A stretch of DNA of 37,100 nucleotides. Origin: Rhodococcus phenolicus. Its GTDB lineage: Bacteria > Actinomycetota > Actinomycetes > Mycobacteriales > Mycobacteriaceae. Where the stretch lies: positions 1 through 37,100 of the forward strand of contig NZ_LRRH01000048.1 in assembly GCF_001646785.1 (NCBI RefSeq), read 5' to 3'. Numbering within the stretch: position 1 is the stretch's first letter; each line of letters opens with the position of its first letter. Below, one piece after another: positions 10,152 through 17,238 of the stretch. The position numbers were made by a program, and so were the translations under genes. The notes beneath the pieces were generated by a model. It saw only the letters and a list, made by a program, of their open reading frames with translations. It did not search any database and was not told the origin of the DNA.

Positions 10152-10562
10152 TCAGCTCGTGGGTTCGGGGTGTTGCTCGGCCACGGCCGTGTCGGCTTCC
10201 TTCGCTTCGAGCGCGGCCAGTGCCTCGCGCAGCGCGGCGGCTTCGTCGGCGCCGACACGCCCGACGAAGTGCACGAGGGCGGCGGTGCGGCCCCGGCTGT
10301 CGGCCTGGTCGAGGGCGTCGACCATCAGGCCGGCGACGAGTTCTTCACGACCGTGCACCGGCAGGTAGCGGTGGGCGCGGTCGTCGCGCTGCTGGATGAC
10401 CAGGTTCTTCTTCGCGAGCCGCTGGAGGACCGTCATGACGGTGGTGTATGCGAGGGATCGCCGGGTGGACAGGGCCTCGTGGACCTGCCGCACCGTCTGG
10501 GGTTCGGTGGAGGCCCAGAGGTGCTCCATCACTGCTCGCTCGAGTTCGCCGAGTGCTGCCAT
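10152..10562 (-). CDS. blaI: BlaI/MecI-family transcriptional repressor
   Basis: A 136-residue winged-helix repressor. The N-terminal domain MAALGELERAVMEHLWASTEPQTVRQVHEAL...LAYTTVMTVLQRLAKKNLVIQQRDDRAHRYLPV is the BlaI DNA-binding fold, with TVMTVLQRL as the recognition-helix region. The C-terminal part should dimerise (ELVAGLMVDALDQ...ALVHFVGRV) and contains the usual protease-sensitive region. It probably represses its own operon with the M56 peptidase; mycobacterial BlaI also controls a beta-lactamase gene elsewhere. Only 36 bases separate its start from the stop of the upstream ABC ATPase, and a TAGAAT box lies 6 bases before the ATG, so it is probably translated from a leaderless transcript. 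Confidence 0.92.
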   Translation of the reverse strand: MAALGELERAVMEHLWASTEPQTVRQVHEALSTRRSLAYTTVMTVLQRLAKKNLVIQQRDDRAHRYLPVHGREELVAGLMVDALDQADSRGRTAALVHFVGRVGADEAAALREALAALEAKEADTAVAEQHPEPTS

Positions 10563-10568
10563 GGGACG

Positions 10569-10574
10569 ATTCTA
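10569..10574 (-). promoter_or_regulatory. Putative -10 box for a leaderless blaI transcript
   Basis: On the minus strand TAGAAT ends 6 bases before the blaI ATG, which would place transcription initiation at or next to the start codon. No clear Shine-Dalgarno sequence lies in the gap, and leaderless mRNAs are common in actinobacteria. No good -35 is visible. A GTAGTAC element just upstream might be a BlaI half-site, but I cannot support a full operator. Confidence 0.4.
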
Positions 10575-10598
10575 CGGACTCTCCGACGCCCGCGCGTA

Positions 10599-11567
10599 CT
10601 ACCCCTGGTCGTAGGGTCTTTCGCCCTGGTCACCCGGCGTGTCGTCGGTACCGTCGGCGTGTCGGGCCGAGTCGTCGCCGGGGGCGGGATCGTCGCCGCC
10701 GACGGTGCCGTACACGTGCCGCGCGCCGATGGGCACGATGAGCGGGCGTCCGGACACCGGGTCGTCGATGACGGCGGCGTCGAGCCCGAACACCTCGCGC
10801 AGCAGCTCCACGGAGATCACGTCGGCGGGGGCGCCGGAGGCGACGATCCGACCGGATTTCATGACGACGAGGTGGTCGCTGTAGCGCACCGCGAGGTTCA
10901 GGTCGTGCAGCACCATCACCACGGTGCGGCCCATTTCGCTGTGCAGGCGGTCGACGAGGTCGAGGACCTCCACCGAGTGCGCGAGATCGAGGTAGGTGGT
11001 GGGTTCGTCGAGCAGCAGGATGTCGGTGCCTTGGGCGAGGGCCATCGAGATCCACGCGCGCTGGCGCTGCCCGCCGGACAGTTCGTCGACGGGCCGGTCG
11101 GCGAGGTCGGCGATCCCGGTGCGGGACAGGGCGACGGCGACCTCGTCCTCGTCGTCGGAGGACCACTGGCGCAGCCACGACTGGTGCGGGTGCCGGCCGC
11201 GGGAGACCAGGTCGGCGACGGTCAGGCCTTCGGGGGCGACGGGCGCCTGCGGCAGCATGCCCAGGACCCGGGCGACCTCCCGGGTGCGCATCGAGGTGAT
11301 GGCGTGCCCGTCGAGCAGCACGGTCCCGGTGCGGGGGCGCAGCAACCGGCTCAGGGCGCGCAGCAGGGTGGACTTGCCGCAGCCGTTGGGTCCGATGACG
11401 GTGGTGACGACGCCGGTGGGGACGACCAGGTCGAGGTCGTCGACGATGAGGCGGTCGCCGTAGCCGAGGGACAGGTGTTCGGCGACCAGGCGCGGGGCGG
11501 TGGCCGCCGCCTCGCCGGTGCCGGGCCCGTCGGTGCCGGTCTTGTCGAACATCTTGATGCCGGTCAT
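10599..11567 (-). CDS. Iron-siderophore ABC transporter ATP-binding protein
   Basis: A 322-residue FepC/FhuC-type ATPase that drives ferric-chelate import through the two FecCD permeases encoded just upstream. Motifs in order: Walker A GPNGCGKST, Q-loop region LGMLPQAPVAPEGLTVADLV, ABC signature LSGGQRQRAWISMALAQ, Walker B DILLLDEPTTYLD and the switch His in VVMVLHDLNLAVRYSDHLVVM. The ATG at 11567 overlaps the permease stop (ATGA). About 40 extra acidic residues at the C-terminus (GGDDPAPGDDSARHADGTDD) are unlike the compact family end. The long frame upstream of 11567 is only the shadow of the permease gene. Probably repressed by IdeR with the rest of the operon. Confidence 0.95.
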   Translation of the reverse strand: MTGIKMFDKTGTDGPGTGEAAATAPRLVAEHLSLGYGDRLIVDDLDLVVPTGVVTTVIGPNGCGKSTLLRALSRLLRPRTGTVLLDGHAITSMRTREVARVLGMLPQAPVAPEGLTVADLVSRGRHPHQSWLRQWSSDDEDEVAVALSRTGIADLADRPVDELSGGQRQRAWISMALAQGTDILLLDEPTTYLDLAHSVEVLDLVDRLHSEMGRTVVMVLHDLNLAVRYSDHLVVMKSGRIVASGAPADVISVELLREVFGLDAAVIDDPVSGRPLIVPIGARHVYGTVGGDDPAPGDDSARHADGTDDTPGDQGERPYDQG

Positions 11568-12685
11568 ACCGAAACCTTCCGGTTGGAGCGCACGAGGAGG
11601 TAGAGCAGGAACGGGCCGCCGAGGGCGGAGGTGACCAGGCCGACGGGCAGTGCGACCGGCAGGATGGTGCGGGCGATGATGTCGGAGCCGGCGACGAGTA
11701 CCGCGCCGGTGAGCGCGGACGCGATGATCGGGGGGCCGTCGGCGCGGACCAGCCGCAGGGCGAGCTGCGGGGCCGCCAGGGCGACGAAGCCGATGGGTCC
11801 GGCGGCGGCGGTGGCGATGCCGGCCAGGCCGCATGCGGCGGCGAGCAGCAGTCCCTGCTGGGTCTGGAGCCGGATGCCGAGGGAGCGGGCGGTGTCGTCA
11901 CCCAGTCGCAACGCACCGACGGTGAAGCTCGCGATCAGGGTCCAGGTTCCGATGACGGTCAGCGCGATCGCGGCGGGCACCACCTGGCTCCAGGCGGCAC
12001 CGTTGAGTGATCCGGTGAGCCACACCTGGGCGCGGGCGACGTCGTTGATGTCGGCGGAGACGAGCATCCAGTTGGTCAGGGCGACGAGCATGGCGTTGGC
12101 GCCGATGCCGATCAGCACCAGCCGGAATCCCTCGACGCCGTTGCGCCAGGCCAGCAGGTAGATGACGAACGCGGTGAGCAGCCCGCCGGCCAGCGCGGCC
12201 AGGGGCAGGCCCAGGCTGGCGAGGAGGCCGATGATCGAGCCGCCGCTGGTCACCACGATCAGGGCGACGGCGGCGGCGCTGGCCCCGGCGGTGATGCCGA
12301 GGATGTCGGGGCTGGCCAGCGGGTTGCGGGACAGCGACTGGGTGATGGCGCCGGCGACCGCGAGGGCCGCGCCGACGACGAGAGCACCGACGCTGCGGGG
12401 CAGGCGCAGCTCCAGCACGATGAACCGGTCGAGACGTTCGCCGCCGCCGGCCAGGACGTCGAGCACCTGCGGCACCGACAGCGGGTAGTCGCCGCGGCCG
12501 AGGCTCACGCACATCAGCAGGAACGCGGCGGCGGCGAGCAGGATGCATACCAGCACGTGCCGGCCGCGCCACACCAGGGACACGGGCCCGATCCGCAGGG
12601 CCGGGCGGGACGGGATCGCCGTGGAGATCTGCACCGGGCGGCGGGTGCGCTGCTCGGGCACGGGCAGGGTGGTCGAGTCGGTCAC
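11564..12685 (-). CDS. FecCD-family iron-chelate ABC permease (second subunit)
   Basis: A 373-residue inner-membrane permease of the BtuC/FecCD family. Family blocks are LRLPRSVGALVVGAALAVAGAITQSLSRNPLASPDILGITAGASAAAV, LIGIGANAMLVALTNWMLV, WLTGSLNGAAWSQVVP, LGDDTARSLGIRLQTQQGLLLAAACGLAGIATAAAGPIGFVALAAPQLALRLV and a conserved C-terminus. The GTG at 12685 forms a GTGA overlap with the preceding permease stop, so translation is coupled. About 40 soluble residues precede the first helix. Together with the neighbouring permease it should form the heterodimeric channel. No substrate-binding lipoprotein gene is found nearby. Confidence 0.94.
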   Translation of the reverse strand: MTDSTTLPVPEQRTRRPVQISTAIPSRPALRIGPVSLVWRGRHVLVCILLAAAAFLLMCVSLGRGDYPLSVPQVLDVLAGGGERLDRFIVLELRLPRSVGALVVGAALAVAGAITQSLSRNPLASPDILGITAGASAAAVALIVVTSGGSIIGLLASLGLPLAALAGGLLTAFVIYLLAWRNGVEGFRLVLIGIGANAMLVALTNWMLVSADINDVARAQVWLTGSLNGAAWSQVVPAAIALTVIGTWTLIASFTVGALRLGDDTARSLGIRLQTQQGLLLAAACGLAGIATAAAGPIGFVALAAPQLALRLVRADGPPIIASALTGAVLVAGSDIIARTILPVALPVGLVTSALGGPFLLYLLVRSNRKVSV

Positions 12686-14109
12686 AGGGACACCAGCTTC
12701 CGTCGGCGGACCAGGGCGATGAAGAACGGTGCGCCGATCAGGGCGAGCACGATTCCGACCTGCAGTTCGCCGGGGCGGACCACGATGCGGCCGATGACGT
12801 CGGCGAGCAGCAGCAGGATGCCGCCCAGCAGGCCCGCGTAGGGGACGAGCCAGCGGTAGTCGGGGCCGGTGATCGCGCGGGCGATGTGCGGGACGATCAG
12901 GCCGATGAACGCGATCGGGCCGCATGCGGCGGTGGCGGCGCCGGTGAGCAGGGTGATCGCGACGATGCCGACGGTGCGGCTGACCGCGACGTTCGTGCCG
13001 AGCGAGCGGGCCACGTCCTCCCCGAGGCCCAGCACGTTGAGGCCGGGGGTGCCGGCCAGGGCGACGACCACGCCGGCGGCGAGGAAGGGCAGTACCTGCC
13101 AGAGCACGTCGGTGCCGCGCCCGGCGATCGATCCGACGACCCAGAAGCGGAAACCGTCGAGGGTGGTCTGGTCGAGCAGCACGACCGTGTTGGTCATGGC
13201 CTGGAGGAAGAACGCGACGGCGGCGCCGGCCAGCGCCAGGCTCAGCGGGCTGGCGTTGCCGTTGCCGATGGATGCGAATCCGAAGACGGTGACGGCGGCG
13301 ATCAGGGCGCCGGCGAACGCGAACCACAGGTACTGGGAGGGGGTGGTCATCCCGAACAGGTAGATGGACAGGACGACGAGGAAGGCGGCGCCGGCGTTGA
13401 TGCCGAGCAGGCCGGCGTCGGCGAGGGGATTGCGGGTGTGGCCCTGGATGAGGGCCCCGGCGATCCCGAGGGCGATCCCGACGACCAGGCCGAGGAGGGT
13501 GCGGGGGATGCGCAGGGTCTGCACGATCAGGTCGGTTTCGGAGCCGTCGTTGACGGTGAGGGCGTGGAAGACCTCGGCGAAGTTCATGGGGCGGGCGCCG
13601 ATGGAGACGCTGGCGAGCAGTACGAGACCGAGTAGCACGATCAGCGCGGCCAGGCCGAGCAGGCGGCGGCGGCGCAGTCCGGCGACGGTGTTGTCCGGGG
13701 GGATGGGGATGAATCCGCCGGCGGCGGCGACCTTGTCGGTGACGACCTCGGTGCCGCGGCGCAGCAGGGCGCGGCGGGTGCCGACGGGGGCGCCGGTGCC
13801 GGCGTCGCGGGTGACCAGGCCGGTCCACTGCTTGCCGAGGCTGCTGCCGGTGTGTCCCTCGCGGCGTCCGTTGTTCCACAGCAGGAACCCGAGGGCGGCG
13901 GCCACCGCGGCGAATCCGAAGACGATGCGGTCGGTCTGTCCGCCGCCCTTCGCGTCGCCGAGGGTGTCGACGAGCAACGCGCCGATCACGAGGGGTACGG
14001 CGAACAACGTGGCGTCGAGCAGGGTCGCGGTCAGCCGCCGCGCGGGTGTCGCGGGTGGGCCGGGGTCGGGCATTACCGGTGAGCCGCCCGGGTGTCGGAT
14101 CGTGGTCAC
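12682..14109 (-). CDS. RDD-FecCD fusion: iron-chelate ABC permease with N-terminal RDD domain
   Basis: A 475-residue protein, about 130-140 residues longer than an ordinary FecCD permease. Residues about 20-130 look like an RDD domain: ARRLTATLLDATLFAVPLVIGALLVDTL, then a second helix VFGFAAVAAALGFLLWN, then the typical SLGKQWTGLVTRDAGTGAPVGTRRALLRRG. From about residue 148 the FecCD fold follows: LGLAALIVLLGLVLLASVSIGAR, LRIPRTLLGLVVGIALGIAGALIQGHTRNPLADAGLLGINAGAA, VARSLGTNVAVSRTVGIVAITLLTGAATAACGPIAFIGLIVPHIAR. The start is the GTG at 14109, which has GAGGAG 11 bases upstream; an internal ATG at 14073 is possible. First gene of the importer operon, 60 bases downstream of an iron box. Confidence 0.88.
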   Translation of the reverse strand: MTTIRHPGGSPVMPDPGPPATPARRLTATLLDATLFAVPLVIGALLVDTLGDAKGGGQTDRIVFGFAAVAAALGFLLWNNGRREGHTGSSLGKQWTGLVTRDAGTGAPVGTRRALLRRGTEVVTDKVAAAGGFIPIPPDNTVAGLRRRRLLGLAALIVLLGLVLLASVSIGARPMNFAEVFHALTVNDGSETDLIVQTLRIPRTLLGLVVGIALGIAGALIQGHTRNPLADAGLLGINAGAAFLVVLSIYLFGMTTPSQYLWFAFAGALIAAVTVFGFASIGNGNASPLSLALAGAAVAFFLQAMTNTVVLLDQTTLDGFRFWVVGSIAGRGTDVLWQVLPFLAAGVVVALAGTPGLNVLGLGEDVARSLGTNVAVSRTVGIVAITLLTGAATAACGPIAFIGLIVPHIARAITGPDYRWLVPYAGLLGGILLLLADVIGRIVVRPGELQVGIVLALIGAPFFIALVRRRKLVSL

Positions 14110-14169
14110 GTGCGGGGGTGCTCCTCGGGATCGGTGCCTGCCGGTCGCGGACGAAAGCCCGCCGGAGAC

Positions 14170-14188
14170 TTAGGTTACGGAATCCTAT
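14170..14188 (-). promoter_or_regulatory. Putative IdeR/DtxR iron box upstream of the importer operon
   Basis: The 19 bases match the mycobacterial IdeR palindrome at 14 positions by my count, with the TTAGGTTA and CCTA ends intact. They lie 60 bases upstream of the first permease start. IdeR with bound Fe2+ represses from such sites, so the importer should be induced when iron is scarce. Confidence 0.65.
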
Positions 14189-14231
14189 CTACTCCGTCGC
14201 GTGCCGAGTTGCGCAAGCACCCCTCGCATGC

Positions 14232-14250
14232 AATGGTTAGGCTAACCTAA
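14232..14250 (+). promoter_or_regulatory. Strong IdeR/DtxR iron box upstream of the divergent gene
   Basis: Contains the core GGTTAGGCTAACCTAA, identical to the centre and right arm of the IdeR consensus; 16 of 19 positions match and the three mismatches are at the left edge. It lies 40 bases before the GTG start of the plus-strand gene at 14290 and about 45 bases from the other box, so the intergenic region looks like a divergent iron-repressed promoter. Confidence 0.85.
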
Positions 14251-14289
14251 TCCCATCGAGGGATTGCGTGCCGATCAGGAGGTGTGTGG

Positions 14290-15003
14290 GTGTCGACAAT
14301 GCTGCTGACCCGTCCCGAGGTCACGCCGATCTGTCTGTTCGAGGAGACCGCGTTCGAAGCCACGCGCACCCGATTGCGGGCGGTCGCGCCCGACGCCCCG
14401 CGCGTGTACGCCGTCGCCCGCGTCGACGAGGAACCCCGGCGCCGCTGGTGGCGCCTGGCCGGCGAGGATCGGGACCGGCGCGTCGAACTGCTCTACCGCC
14501 GCGTGCTCGAGGACGTCGAGGATCCGCGCATCGCCGTCGAGCAGGTGGCCGGCGCGTTGATCCACGTGATCGTCGGCCGGGTCCTGGCGCCGCTCGTCGT
14601 GGAGGGCCGCGCGTGGGATCCCGGCCTGGAGAACCTGTGGGTGCACCAGGACAGCGACGGCGGCATCGACTGGGCCGGCGTCGCCGACGACACGCTGCGG
14701 GTCCTGCCCGGCGATCCCGCCGAGGGCGCCCGCGGGGTGGTGGTACTGCCGTGCGAACGGGCGCTGACGGTATGGACCGCCCACCGCGCCGTCACGGCGC
14801 TGTCCGCCGTGCACCGCACGCTGCAGGGATGCGCCCCGATCGACGGCGTGCGCTTCTGGTCGCTGGTCGGCCGTGCGGTCGTGGCCGGCTCCGCGCAGCT
14901 GCCGTTGCTCGCCTGCTCGTCCCGGCGGGTGTCCGCGCGCCGCGGTCAGCAGCTGCTCGACGCGTTCGTCGTCGCCGGTTTTCCCGTCCGAGGCCTTGCC
15001 TGA
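14290..15003 (+). CDS. Iron-box-controlled conserved protein, possible FhuF-like protein without the cluster cysteines
   Basis: A 237-residue soluble protein starting at GTG 14290, with a perfect AGGAGG 7 bases upstream (14277-14282); ATG 14299 is the alternative. It lies divergently from the iron-chelate importer and directly behind the best IdeR box, so a role in iron acquisition or release from the chelate is likely. The overall pattern (AGALIHVIVGRVLAPLVVEGRAWDPGLENLWVHQD and, near the end, FWSLVGRAVVAGSAQL) resembles ferric-siderophore reductases of the FhuF type. Those end in a cysteine motif that binds a 2Fe-2S cluster; here the end (LLACSSRRVSARRGQQLLDAFVVAGFPVRG) has a single Cys. 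It is therefore either a divergent or inactive relative or another family. I am not sure of the function. Confidence 0.55.
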   Translation: MSTMLLTRPEVTPICLFEETAFEATRTRLRAVAPDAPRVYAVARVDEEPRRRWWRLAGEDRDRRVELLYRRVLEDVEDPRIAVEQVAGALIHVIVGRVLAPLVVEGRAWDPGLENLWVHQDSDGGIDWAGVADDTLRVLPGDPAEGARGVVVLPCERALTVWTAHRAVTALSAVHRTLQGCAPIDGVRFWSLVGRAVVAGSAQLPLLACSSRRVSARRGQQLLDAFVVAGFPVRGLA

Positions 15004-15025
15004 TTAGGGCAGCCTTCCCTACAAT
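14996..15025 (+). promoter_or_regulatory. Putative promoter with overlapping weak iron box
   Basis: TTGCCT (14996-15001), an 18-base spacer and TACAAT (15020-15025) form a good housekeeping-type promoter overlapping the end of the preceding gene. Within it, 15004-15022 matches the IdeR consensus at 13 of 19 positions, with intact TTAGG and CCTA ends. Iron-dependent repression is plausible but the box is degenerate. Confidence 0.45.
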
Positions 15026-15031
15026 CATGAT

Positions 15032-15128
15032 CGTCACCTACTGTCGGACCGCGCCGGAGTCCTGAGGGCTGCAGTGACTCCCGGTCCTTCCCACGGCGGG
15101 CCCCGCAGAATCTGCGGGGCCCGCCGGA
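15032..15128 (+). ncRNA. Candidate iron-responsive small RNA
   Basis: Between the promoter at 14996-15025 and the strong hairpin at 15095-15125 there is room for a transcript of about 100 bases with no credible gene. A 12-codon ORF (15027-15065, MIVTYCRTAPES) begins before the expected transcription start and has no ribosome site, so I do not call it. The next gene starts at 15226, beyond the hairpin. Promoter, possible iron box, short transcript and terminator together suggest a small regulatory RNA. This is inference from layout only. Confidence 0.3.
15095..15128 (+). terminator. Perfect 15-bp inverted repeat, terminator-like
   Basis: GGCGGGCCCCGCAGA (15095-15109) is exactly complementary to 15111-15125, and a short pyrimidine run with TTT follows (GGATCCTTT). 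It ends transcripts from the 14290 gene and from the internal promoter at 14996. The arms are nearly contiguous, so the real loop would open the AT-containing tip. Confidence 0.65.
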
Positions 15129-15225
15129 TCCTTTCCCGGGCGGCGCCCGCGCGCCCCGAAGTCGTCGACCGGAGGCCGGCACCTACCATCCGACGAAGAC
15201 AGAACGAGACGACGACGGAGACCTC

Positions 15226-15660
15226 ATGACCGACCAGCTCACCCCCGATCCCGCCGCCACCACCGACGCGAACAACGTCGGATTCGGCACCGTGCTCGGA
15301 CTCGAATTCGTCGAAACCGGCCCGGAGCGGGTGGTCGCGCAATGGACGGTGACGCCGAATCATCACCAGCCGTACGGCATCGTGCACGGCGGGGTGTACT
15401 GCGCGGTCATCGAGTCGGTGGCGAGCATCGCGGGGGCGCTGTGGTTCGGCGACCGCGGTCACGTCGTCGGCGTCAACAACAACACCGACTTCATCCGCGC
15501 CACCCGCGAGGGGGTGCTCACCGCCACCGCCACCCCCGTCCAGCGCGGCCGCACCCAGCAGTTGTGGCAGGTCGCGATCGTCGACGAGAAGGACCGCACG
15601 GTCGCGCACGGGCAGGTGCGCCTGGCCAACATCGCCGACGCCGACCGGATCGGCCACTAG
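15226..15660 (+). CDS. PaaI-family hotdog-fold thioesterase
   Basis: A 144-residue hotdog protein that should hydrolyse acyl-CoA thioesters, probably aromatic or medium-chain; the exact substrate is unknown. The diagnostic block is NHHQPYGIVHGGVYCAVIESVASIAGAL, with the HGG helix of the PaaI/YdiI group. VGVNNNTDFIRATREGVLTATATPVQRGRTQQLWQVAIVDEKDRTVAHGQVRLAN completes the fold. The ATG at 15226 is preceded by GGAG. In M. tuberculosis the homologue, as I recall Rv1847, lies between blaI and ureA; here the urease genes have moved away. Followed by a strong hairpin. Confidence 0.88.
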   Translation: MTDQLTPDPAATTDANNVGFGTVLGLEFVETGPERVVAQWTVTPNHHQPYGIVHGGVYCAVIESVASIAGALWFGDRGHVVGVNNNTDFIRATREGVLTATATPVQRGRTQQLWQVAIVDEKDRTVAHGQVRLANIADADRIGH

Positions 15661-15673
15661 GACCGCGTCCGAC

Positions 15674-15708
15674 GATCACCGGAGCGGCGGCACACCGCTC
15701 CGGTGATC
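15674..15708 (+). terminator. 14-bp stem-loop after the thioesterase gene
   Basis: GATCACCGGAGCGG (15674-15687) pairs perfectly with 15695-15708 around a 7-base loop, 13 bases after the stop codon. There is no T tract, as is common for actinobacterial terminators. Confidence 0.65.
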
Positions 15709-15815
15709 CGGTGCGCGCATGCGAGGCGGGGACGCGGTCGACGGCATCGGCGCGCCACGGTCGTCGCGCCGTCCACCACCGCTGCACGGGCGATCCGAGG
15801 ATGTTCACGATCTGA

Positions 15816-15845
15816 TTGCGAGGATCGTTGGCCGCGTGCTAGTTT
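15816..15845 (+). promoter_or_regulatory. Putative promoter for the rsgA leader
   Basis: TTGCGA (15816-15821), an 18-base spacer and TAGTTT (15840-15845) suggest a promoter with initiation near 15852. This would give an rsgA mRNA with a 5' leader of about 210 bases that contains a small ORF and a stem-loop. Confidence 0.4.
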
Positions 15846-15892
15846 GGGTCGTCTGTGTTGACCTGGAGTGCGAGAGAACGGGAGGTGAGTTG

Positions 15893-15961
15893 ATGTCTGC
15901 GGTGAAGACCGCTGCCGTGCGCAGCGCCCGGACCATCCTCACGTCCCGGGCCCCGGTCTAG
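15893..15961 (+). CDS. 22-residue leader peptide candidate upstream of rsgA
   Basis: ATG at 15893 to TAG at 15961 encodes MSAVKTAAVRSARTILTSRAPV. It has an excellent ribosome site (GGGAGGT, 7 bases before the ATG), better than many real genes here, and is preceded by a plausible promoter. It is basic (K, R, R, R) with no membrane segment and no family I recognise. It ends 103 bases before rsgA, and a stem-loop lies between. It could be a translated leader that controls rsgA, or a small basic protein. Confidence 0.45.
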   Translation: MSAVKTAAVRSARTILTSRAPV

Positions 15962-15979
15962 ACCCGATACCCGTTACCC

Positions 15980-16014
15980 GGCAGTCACCACGGGCTGCGC
16001 TCGTGGGTGATGCC
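15980..16014 (+). promoter_or_regulatory. Stem-loop in the rsgA leader
   Basis: GGCAGTCACCACG (15980-15992) can pair with CGTGGGTGATGCC (16002-16014), leaving one bulged base on each side and a 9-base loop. It starts 19 bases after the small ORF's stop and ends 50 bases before rsgA. With the leader ORF this resembles an attenuation or translational-coupling arrangement; no ligand-binding riboswitch class is recognised. Confidence 0.35.
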
Positions 16015-16064
16015 GCTGGTGGTCTTGGTGTTCGGACGGGGCTCCTTCCTTCAAGGGTCTCATC

Positions 16065-17156
16065 ATGCATTCACCTCACCATTCTTCTTCTCCGTCGTCT
16101 TCGCGAGAGCTGTCCGCGCTCGGCTGGGACGAGACGTTCGCGGCGATGTTCGCCGAACACGCCGCCGCCGGGCTGATACCGGCCCGTATCGTGCGGGTCG
16201 ACCGCGGCCGCTGTGACACCCTCACCGCCTCCGGACCGGTGCGCGCCGACAGCAGTGCGCTCAGCGGCGCGGACCGTGATCACATGGTGTGCACCGGCGA
16301 CTGGGTCGCGCTACGCCCGGGACCGCAACCACTGCTGGTGGCGTTGCTGCCCCGCCGAACCGCGATTGCTCGCGCGTCCTCGGACCGCACCTCCCATCAG
16401 CAAGTGCTCGCGGCCAACGTCGACACCGTCGTCATCGTGGTCTCGCTGGCGGCACCGGTCAACGCGGGCCGCATCGAGCGGTTGCTGGCACTGGCGTTCG
16501 ACAGCGGCGCCCGGCCGGTCATCGTGTTGACCAAGGCCGATCTGGCCGAGCATCCCGGATCGGACGAGGCTGTGGTGGCCGCGCTGGCTCCCGGCGTCGA
16601 CATCCTCACCACCAGCGCCGCGACCGGTGCGGGCCTCGAGCAGCTGGCCGCAACCGTGACCGGGACCGCGGTGCTGCTGGGCCCGTCCGGGGCCGGCAAG
16701 TCGAGTCTGACCAACGCGTTGCTCGGCCGCGAACACATGGGCACCAACGAGGTTCGCGCCGCCGACGGCAAGGGCCGTCACACCACCGTGCATCGCGAGT
16801 TGTTGCCGTTGCCGACTGGTGGGGTGCTCATCGACACTCCGGGCCTGCGGGGCATCGGCGTTCAGGACGTCGCCGACGGGGTCGGGCAGGTGTTCGCCGA
16901 GATCGAGGCGTATGCCCGCAACTGCGCCTTCGGTGACTGCGAACACCGCAGCGAACCCGGGTGCGCGGTGCAGGACGCGATCGTGACCGGCGAGCTGGAC
17001 CTGGGGCGGCTCGAGCGGTACCGCAAACTGATGCGGGAAAGCGAGTGGGCGGCCACCCGCGGTGACGCCCGCCGGAGCGGCAAACGCAGCAAGACCGTCA
17101 AGGCGATCACGCGGGATCTGCGCGCGACCTACCGATTCCGCGACCGCCAGCGCTGA
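16065..17156 (+). CDS. rsgA: Ribosome small-subunit-dependent GTPase RsgA
   Basis: A circularly permuted GTPase that acts in late maturation of the 30S ribosomal subunit. Order: N-terminal OB-type domain (ARIVRVDRGRCDTLTASGPVRA...CTGDWVALRPG), then the G domain in permuted order, G4 (VLTKAD), G1 (GPSGAGKSSLTNAL), G3 (IDTPGLRGIG), then a zinc-binding motif CAFGDCEHRSEPGCAV and a helical tail with KRSKTVKAITRDLR. At 363 residues it is somewhat long. The N-terminal ELSALGWDETFAAMFAEHAAAGLIPARIVRV is typical of the longer actinobacterial form, which can coexist with a shorter rsgA elsewhere. The ATG at 16065 lacks a strong ribosome site, so expression may depend on the structured leader. The GNAT gene follows after 82 bases. 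Confidence 0.95.
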   Translation: MHSPHHSSSPSSSRELSALGWDETFAAMFAEHAAAGLIPARIVRVDRGRCDTLTASGPVRADSSALSGADRDHMVCTGDWVALRPGPQPLLVALLPRRTAIARASSDRTSHQQVLAANVDTVVIVVSLAAPVNAGRIERLLALAFDSGARPVIVLTKADLAEHPGSDEAVVAALAPGVDILTTSAATGAGLEQLAATVTGTAVLLGPSGAGKSSLTNALLGREHMGTNEVRAADGKGRHTTVHRELLPLPTGGVLIDTPGLRGIGVQDVADGVGQVFAEIEAYARNCAFGDCEHRSEPGCAVQDAIVTGELDLGRLERYRKLMRESEWAATRGDARRSGKRSKTVKAITRDLRATYRFRDRQR

Positions 17157-17238
17157 CTCCGGCGGCCCCGCCCGAAGCCGGACGGAGGCACCGGATGTCC
17201 TGTCTCGCAACATCATTCATCGCAGAAGGAAAACTATT

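Noticed and set aside
15027-15065. 12-codon ORF MIVTYCRTAPES after the weak iron box
   Set aside because: Its ATG lies before the expected transcription start and it has no ribosome site.
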